A model generated the notes under the pieces. That model ran no database searches, was not told the DNA's origin, and saw only the letters and a program-made list of their open reading frames with translations. Both the position numbers and the translations under genes were made by a program. This document shows, piece after piece, positions 49,201-58,200 of a stretch of 64,000 nucleotides of DNA. This DNA is from Amphibalanus amphitrite. Taxonomy: Eukaryota; Arthropoda; Thecostraca; Balanomorpha; Balanidae. Each line of letters begins with the position of its first letter. Positions within the stretch are counted from its first letter, which is position 1. The stretch spans positions 153,797 through 217,796 of the forward strand of contig NW_024882718.1 of NCBI RefSeq assembly GCF_019059575.1, read 5' to 3'.

Positions 49201-52200
49201 TCTTGGGGGGGGAGGATGTCGCCGCCGTAGCGGCTCCAGTGTTTTATGGCACGCGCCATTTTGCATATTTTCACGCAGTCGGAATTTCGTCGGTGCTATT
49301 GTTGTCGTGTGAATGAACTCGTTGAAATTAGAAGGAGAAAATGGCGGACAATATAGATTGATCAATTCGGAACAAGTTTAATTCGACTTTCGTATTATTC
49401 GGATTTTGCTTATTCGTAAGTTTACCAGTCGATCGAGTCGGATTCGATTCGTTCGCAACAGCCTCATTTTAGGCAAGTAGTTTATTTTGTCTTATATATG
49501 TTGCAGGCACTTTAGAAAATCAGTCATTTTGTAAAATGCCTAGGCATTTTACAAAAAGACGGCTGTTTGAAAAATGACTGAACGCAACCAGGCTTTTTTC
49601 AAAATGGCTAGCCATTTTACAAAATGACTAGGCATTTTGCAAAATGCCTGACCAGCATGGAACGTAGATCCCACTACAGATACTATGGCCAACAGTTTTT
49701 GGACGTCTTCCTATACCCTATAGGTACGTGTTCAGCCTGTAGCTGATCGATTTGAAGCTCTGTGATGACGACAATGCTGAGTAACGACCAGGTTGAGTTG
49801 CAGACTCGGCTGTAGCATAAAGCATTGTTTAGTTAATGCTGTAAAAACTCCCAAGTACATCAACGCCGTTCATGTTCTGCCTGAAACTAGACCTAACAAA
49901 ACCAGCCGGAGACCGGCCCTAGTCAAAAGGCAGGCCCGGTTGATGTACAATTACATGTAAACGAATGAGTGTAGTCTTTGTTTGATTGTGCCATTACGCA
50001 CAAAACTGCATTATGTATTTGGACATTAAAAACACGTTCGAATTTAATTATAATTTCCCACTCCTTCTCTCTAATCCTCACATTTTAACACGCGCAGTGG
50101 AAGGGGGGGGGGGCGGATTCCGCCCACCCCTCTGTTTTTCGCCAATAACTCGCGTCGCAAGCATGATATTACTGTGAAATTGTGGCTGTCTGTCCAGAAT
50201 TGAGCTGCGGATCTTCTCGTGCAAGAAATAAGAAAATCGGTTTCTCAACTTTTCTTGTAATAGCGATGTAAAGTCAAACATCCTGCCGCGGCGGCCGGCG
50301 CTAATCGTTACGCGCCGCCTGAATTGTAGACTGTGCCGGGGCGGGACGGTCCCGTCTTTACATCGCACTCCTTACCGCTGATTATATTCGATTCGCGTCA
50401 AATTTTGTGAGAAGACTAAGAAATGTACAGGCAATCTCATGGTCAAAGAATTTTGAAAATCGGCCGGTAACAACTTGAGTTATGAGTGTGTAAACACAAA
50501 CTTGTGAATTCAGGGCTGCGGAGTCGATGGATTTTCGGCGACTCCGACTCCGACTCCGACTCCGACTTTCAAAAACCAGCTCCGACTCCGACTCCGGGCA
50601 GAATTGTCGACTCCGACCGACTCCAACTCCCGACTCCGACTCCGCAGACCTAGCAGGGCTGCGGAGTCGACAGATTTTCGGTGACTCCGACTCCGACTCC
50701 GGGTTTCTAAAATCGACTCCGACTCCGACTCCGACTCCGGTCACGACTGTCGACTCCGACCGACTCCGACTCCGCAGCCCTGCTTGTGATTGCCGCGTTT
50801 CCCGCGTCGGCCGATCCCGCTTCAGCCGGCGACATCTTACCCTTAGCAGGCTTCTAGCTGCCATATTTGTTGTTGGATTAACTAGAAATTCACCATACAT
50901 ACTCACAAATGTATATTCTTTCGTATAGTGAAAGAAATAGTCGTTTGTTGACGCTCCAGATCGATCATTTTAAATCCAGCAGCATCGCTGACGTGGGGGT
51001 TGGAAATGTCGCGGGCCTGCACTTCTCAAAATAGAGGTAGGTATGGACTTCCCACTGCTGGACTCCTCTGGTCATAATGCTGGACTCCTCGGTCCACCTA
51101 CACGCTACCAAAACGTATATAATTAGGTACTCGTATCTACAACACGCTGCTCAGTCATTTTGTAAAATGGCTAGGTATTTTGTAAAATGCCTAGGCATTT
51201 TGCAAAATGACTGGAGAGTCAGTCATTTTGTAAAATGCCTAGGCTTTTTGCAAAATGCCTGGAAAATCAGGCATTTTGCAAAATGCCTAGGCTTTTTACA
51301 AAATGACTGATTTTCTAAAGTGCCTGCAACATATATTTTACTTAATCATTAGATTTTCTGATGAGTGACCTCGGATATACTATTTAAAAGCATAAAGTTT
51401 TTTTGCAATAAGCAGATATCAATTATCATTTCACTTTGGTTTCAGCAGTTCCATCGATTTACAAAACTAGACAATTAAAATGTGGTGAGCAGCTAAAATT
51501 TAGTGCAGTTTGCGTATTTTTTCGCCCACTGACGTGCAACTGTCTGCAGCCGGACGCAGACGGAGCGGCGCGGGATCGAATCCCACTCGCATCGGGACTT
51601 TGCGCAGGACGGCGGCTACCTCTGCCCCTCAGAAGTGAAATACGCGCGCCCGAAGCGCGCCAAGAACAGCAAGGGAGAGTGGAAGTTTATCGTCAACATG
51701 GACCGCTACACTCAGACGCTGCGAATGGAGAAATGCATGTAAGTGAGATGGTGCCATTCGCGTCTCTAAATTTACCGTCTTCTGGTTTAGCTGTACCTTT
51801 ATCTGACACGTCTCTAACCTTCTCCGGAATATTGCTGACCACATCTGATATTCTGATACCTATGCGCGATCGGTCTGACCACTCTGACACTGTCTAAATC
51901 AGCTGACCCTGTCTGACCCTATCCGACCCTTGTCTGGGCTCTGACGCTACATGACCCCGTCTGACCCATCTGACTGTGGCTGACCCCATCTAACTTTAAT
52001 ATGACCTTTTCACTCCGTCTTACCCTATTTGACCCATTCTGATCCCTGCCTATGCCTAGCTAGCCCATCATTCTTACCCTATGTGACCTTCTCGACCCTT
52101 TCTTACCATGTCTGTCCGTAGGCGACCGGGCGGCAGCTGCAGCTACGTGTCACACCACTACAAGTCTCAGTGCTCTCAGGTGTCCAACTATCACCGACTG

Positions 52201-55200
52201 CTCAGCTGGGATAAACAGAGGGGGCTGCACATGGACATCTTCAAGGTAGGGGAAGTAGGGCAGCAGAGCCAAGTTGAGAGGACTGTATGTAGATATCATC
52301 GGGGTAAGGTCACAAGGTGATGTAACGAAGGAACAGGGTTCAAACACCGATGAGTGCACATTGACATTTTCAAGGTAAATGACTCAAAATAATGCCAGCT
52401 GTAGTGTTGGCATTAATTGCATATGCGGGTAAAATGTGTAAGCACTAAGCGGTTCTTCATTCATGATTCTCAATGTGTCCTGTTTTTTTTTCTTTCAATG
52501 ATGCGTTTCCCTCTGTATCAATTTCGCCTAAACGTACCCAGCTGTAACCCCGTTTCCACTAACCGTACCCCACCGTGCCCCACAGGTACCGGTGGCCTGC
52601 AGCTGCCATATCCAGGGGTACGCGTACGTGTACCCACCGCTAGGCGGCGCCTCGATCGGTGGAAGGGCCCAGTCCACCATTCGTGAAACTGTGGAGAATC
52701 CTCCCGGTAGGTGGAAGTGTGTGTCTGTCCACCGGATTTGTGGGCATGCCGGGTGTATGGGAATTTGATGGGTCTACCGGGGAAGTGTGAGAATATTACA
52801 TCATCTCCTACATCCTCCTTCAATGTAAACCTTCATAGCGCATGGGCTAGTTATATGACACTATATAAAAAAAAAAACAGAAAAAATGAATGTGGCGTAA
52901 ATTCACGAGAAACTTATGCGTTGGTTACAGCACATTTGTTTCCTATTTTTCTCATTCACTCTTCGATACTGTCATTACCATTTTGAGTTTCGACATTCGT
53001 ACTTTTACTCCGAGGCCGAAATTACATTTGTGGGACATTTCGACAAAAGCACCCAGTGGACAGGTCTATATGATATATATTATATACAGTCATACGAGTA
53101 CGTAACATATTCGTCCTCCGTTGACTCACGTGTCCAAACTTTTGTTTCAGGGGACAGCGGGCGGACGCGACGTCCGTTCCAGACGGTAGTCCGACCCTCC
53201 AGGGAGCCGGAAACACCACCGCCGCCACCAGTCACCACCACCACTCCGGCACCAACCACCAGCACCACCACCGAGGCGACCACCACCACCAGAAGGTGAG
53301 TAAAGGGCACCACCACCAACAAGAACGCTATGTTCACCGCAACCAACACCAGTGTAACCAACACCAGCAAACGGTGAGGGGAAGATGAGATGGCAATCAG
53401 CACCGCCAACATCAAAACTATATAGTGGAGATGGTTTGGCAAAAGCAATGTGTGATGTAGAAGAGGGGAGAAACATGAGCGAAAGAAAGAAGAGGAGACT
53501 TTGAGTTCATTCATTATGTACCTATTAATTCCTTAACCCTATTAGTGGCAGGGGGGGGGGGGGTTGTTTTTATCCACCCCTCAGGTTTTTCGGGAATATC
53601 TCCGAAACCGCTGAAGCTACGATGCTGACATTTTCTGACTTTTCCTAAAACTAAATTGGGCACATTCCCTGAAAATTTCAAGTTCATAACTTTACCAGGG
53701 GTGGCTCCAGAGCACTAGGAATTGGGGGGTCCTATTCGTGAAGCGAGTCATTTGGGCGAAGATCACGATGCTGCACCAGTTTTACGAACAGTGAATGAAA
53801 GATATCATGTGATAACATATACAAAGTTATTGTGCAACCTCTTTTGACACGTTTTTGCTATAATAGGCGGATCCAGGCGTCCAAAAAGGGGGGTTATTTT
53901 TTACCTCCCAACATAGGTGCCCTGACACCGCCTATGCATGACCAATACAATTTTAGTCGTTCTCTCATAAGAAAATTGTAACATAACAAGACCATTGCCA
54001 CCCTTTTTAGAAACAGTACCAACAAAAACCTTATTTACTATACTTTTTGTGTACCCCCAATCTCAATGATCTGCATCCGCCTATGATTTTTGAAAATGCA
54101 TATTTTTAGGATCTATGTGAATTCCTGGTTCATTCTCTATCGATCGGCAAAAGTTGCGTTAAGATTGGTTCAGAAACCTGGCCGTGATAAACAGTCAAAA
54201 ATGTATCTGCACTTTGCCCGTTTTTACCCCCCTCTACCCCCCTATTGACATTTTTTAATTTTTTTTTTAGAAATGTAGATCTCGAGCCACATCGAATGCC
54301 GTTTGAATTTTGAAAATCGGCCCGTTAGATCTCGAGATATCAAGGGGGTCGTAAACAGCCCCCCCCCCCTGCCACTAATATGGGGTAGCCAGGAGCCTGC
54401 CACTAATAGGGTTAACCCGCGCCCGGCTGGGGGTCCTGGATTTCCACGCCCTGCTGGGGGGGGGGGGGGGTGTTTGAACATCCCCCCTTGTAACTCGGCT
54501 CCTGGGCCACGTAGCGATACGCCGAAGGCGGCGTTCGAAAGAGCGCCAAAAATAATGACGAAATCGCTTCAGTCAATTTTTTGGTCAGGTCAAAGGTCAG
54601 GTCACCAGAGGTCATTGAAGGCAAAATTTCGCCGATTTCCAGGTCGAATGTAGAAAATTTCCAAGAAGCCAACGCATAACTCGGGAACCAATAGAGCTAC
54701 AGCGCCGCGGAAAAGCGCATTCGATAGCCCTATTAACGCCCTTTCTGAGTAATTCTCTCAGATTTGACCTAACGTCAACGGTTTTGCCTGCAGGGGGCAA
54801 AAACTGCAAAAATAGCCGATTTTTTCGGAAACAGTTTTGCGGCAATAACTTTTGACCCAAGCCTTGTACGAGCTTACTTTTACCGGCATCGTGTTCCTCT
54901 CGTCAAGACGCATCGAATGAACTATAACTTGACCTTGAAAGGTCAACTTGAAAATTTGACCTCAGGTCAAGGTCATGACCTGACCGGAAAGGGTCATGTT
55001 GCATATCAGTCGATCCGTATCGTCGAGCTGAACACATCTAAGGCGTTTTCATCGCTCTAGCATGCCTCTATCAAAAGTTATTTGCGAAAAACTGTTAGAT
55101 ACCATTCGTGACCTAAGATGACCTCAGGGCATAAACAAGGGTCACGGACACCATTTTCATGTTCAGTGTGTCTAAACCACTTGTAATTCAGTGTTTGGGA

Positions 55201-58200
55201 GTGTTTATAATGTGTTTCGTCCAAAAGAGGCGCATTTCAATTTTCTCCCATTGACTTATAATGGGGAGGTCGCAAAATTGACCTGACCTTAGGTCACCGA
55301 TATCAAAATTCCGAGATAAACATTTTATAGATACTGTTACCCTTATCAATCGCTGAAAGTTTCAAAGCAATCGGTCACTCGGTGTAGCTATGACAGACAT
55401 TGAAACTTTTTATGAGGTGAGGTCACTTCAAGTGACCTGGTGACCTGACCTTGAATGACCTTGGTCTGAAATTTTCACAACATGTGTAGAATTGATGTAT
55501 GATAAGGTGTACTAAAAACGGCGGCGCTCCGCGCCGCCGTTTTTGAGATATTCGCGAAAAACCACAAGGGGGGTGTTCAAACACCCCCCCAGCAGGGCGC
55601 GGGTTAACATTTCATTGCCTATGTATTTGGCACAGCAGAACGTTCAATTATCGTGTGAAGTACACTTACGGATAGGCTGAGCTCTATTAGGTGTCGTTTT
55701 GACGGTTGTCCACGTGTTTCCATGGTTACCAGGTACCGCGGCATCAGCCGACTGCGGCCGACCCGGAGGAGGAAGGTGACCTTCCCGCCGTATCGACCGA
55801 GGCCCAAACTGGACACAGGTGAGACTTACTCCCGTCGTAACGAGACCAAACTGGGCACAGGTGAGACTTACTCCCATCGTAACGAGACCAAACTGGACAC
55901 AGGTGAGACTTACTCCCGTCGTAACGAGACCAAACTGGACACAGGTGAGACTTACTCCCATCGTAACGAGACCCAACTTTGGACACAGGTGAGACTTACT
56001 CCCGTGGTAACGAGACCCAACTGGACACAGGTGAGACTTACTCCCGTCGTAACGAGACCAAACTGGGCACAGGTGAGACTTACTCCCAAATGGACACAGG
56101 TGAGACTTACTCCCGTCGTAACGAGACCAAACTGGACACAGGTGAGACTTATTCCCGTCGTAACGAGACCCAAACTGGACACAGGTGAGACTTACTCCCG
56201 TCGTAACGAGACCAAACTGGACACAGGTGAGGCTTTCTCCCGTACCAAAGTCGACACTTACAACTATGGTCTTTTTACACCGATTATTTTATTTCTAACG
56301 AGAACTTTTGAAGGCACTCAGCTACTTTGTTCACTGGTCAGCTTTGGTGAAATGTAGCTATTCGGACGCGGACAGAAATCAGACACGGGCGAAGTTATAT
56401 TCCGCGAAGTGTGACACAAATTAAACACAAATAATTGGCGCGGTCTCTCACCAGATATATGTAAGTGCCATTTCGAGACCAAAAGAAGAAGCTATACCAT
56501 AGCTTGGACCAAAGCTTGGACATTTTGCAAACCTGGCCAACTAACTAGCTTGACCTCTGTGCTTCAGACATTTAGGTAGGTATATGGTATCCTGTGGTGA
56601 TTAAGTTTAGGCATTGTGCCTATTATTTTTTAACTAAGCACTGTTTTTTCTTCTTCTTCTTTTTTAAGAAAATCAGACGTCTCTACGATCCCTCTAACTT
56701 TGCGTGCTCTTGTTCTGTTCCATGGGAATAAATGTTGGAAGTGCGGTAATTACATAATACAGGCGACAAGCATTGCTTATCACGCAAACATTATTTCATT
56801 AGCTTTATGAGTCTGATACTGTAAATCTTCTAAATGCCGGCTCAACACATTTCATACTTAAATTAATTCTCCATCGCTGGCTCATTTTGATGAGCTCTTA
56901 GCACGCCCCGTGATCATGGTTTCTGTGACACAGGACCGGTTGCTGACAACATAGAGTCGCAACGTAAAGGTCAGGACCACTGTGAATGTATGTGGGTTTC
57001 TGTGCCGAGCATTGAGCTATGATTCTGGACACGCATTCTACCTGACGTGTATATTTCGTGGTTACGAAGTACAGGGGGCAGGCTAATAGTCACAGTGAGG
57101 TCGGACGGTCATGTGTGCATGTTTTTCCCACACTTCACGGCAATGGACAGACGACATGGAAAGGTAAAGAGCAGGTAGGTAGCAGGAACGTAACTTTTAC
57201 CAGCCGACTGTGTGTTTTTCATTTTATCAAACTGCTTCCTTGTGACATGATGACGTAAAACTTTGTCTCAATCACGACGCCATCTTGTTTGTTGTTGCAG
57301 TTGAGAAGGATAACGGAGACTCGCCGATCCAGATCCCCGGATTGGCGGACCCTGATGACGTCACGTACTTCAGAGGAAGCTTCGGCGACCGTCTGCCGGT
57401 TAGTAGCGTCATATGACAGCGATTTAGTGACGTCATAGTAAGACAGCAACGATTTTTTTTTATTTACCTCAATAAGTCTTTTCGTTCTGTGCGTTTTTAA
57501 GTAAAATATCCTTTTGGTTAGTAGAAAGTAAAACACAATGAATTAGCGGGCAAGAAAGTAATATTTCTTTGGTGTTAAATCGCGGTATTTGTTTTGTCAT
57601 TGTCCCATCCGGACCAGTCCGGTCGTGTAAAAGCTTATGAAGCATTGTCTCGGACACCGCTCGGCCAATCAAAAACTAGCCAGCTGCATCAGGGGGTGCT
57701 GACAGTTTTATCGGTAATTTAACTGACTTCTTAGTTTGACAAATTATTACGAAACCCTTCGATCTTTTATCTAATCATTGCTTTCCTTCTTTTCGTTTCA
57801 GACTGATACCAACGAGATAAGACGAAGGTAAGAGACGATGTATTCCGTAATCCGTATTATTGTTCAGGTTTACGTCTCCTATATATGCTGTAGACGGCAT
57901 ATTTCCAGCTTCAACTATGTTATGCCGAAAAATCGGTTCCAGTCAATAGCAACTGCCTTATTTTGTTCACATTGCAGCAAATTATTGCTACAAACGGTCG
58001 ATGCGGATCAGCCTTCGCTCAAACTTGGATTGGTGTTATGCGGTACAGCCTATCTTCAGGCGTCGGCTGCTAGCGTCATCTGTCGGCAATGTCTATAAGT
58101 ACTAGTATCGCCGTCCTCGCAAGGTGGCGCTAGGGTGGAGACGAACTATAACTAAAGCATGTTTTCATTGACTCATCACTAATGTCTTGTTTTCTCTTCA

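Larger units (their letters stand above)
40285..49460 (+). mobile_element. BEL/Pao LTR retrotransposon inserted in ligand intron 7
   Basis: Target duplication GCCTC lies at 40280-40284 and 49461-49465. The LTRs are 244 bp, TG...CA, and identical once the insertion in the left one is removed. Leader, a single gag-pol frame, a polypurine tract (49205-49216) and the 3' LTR follow in order. A TGGTCCTCCGGGCCGGA primer-binding-like sequence starts at 43208. No envelope frame is present. Domain order Gag, zinc knuckle, protease, RT, RNase H, integrase and a five-base target duplication are diagnostic of BEL/Pao. The element has the same orientation as the host gene. Confidence 0.95.
49500..51330. 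mobile_element. DNA element with ATTTTGTAAAATGCC arrays at both ends
   Basis: Inverted ends of about 57 bp start GTTGCAGGCACTTTAGAAAA. Both subterminal regions are arrays of CATTTTGTAAAATGCCTAGG and its near complement (49527-49660, 51150-51310). ATATAT on both sides is a possible target duplication, but it is palindromic and so ambiguous. A TTAA-type terminus and a hAT MITE lie inside. No transposase was recognised. Superfamily undetermined. Confidence 0.7.

Noticed and set aside
55722-56357. Continuous 211-codon frame over exon 12 and the minisatellite as a separate gene
   Set aside because: Its start overlaps the ligand exon, which fits in phase with neighbours on both sides. The rest is repeat; treated as possible alternative splicing instead.
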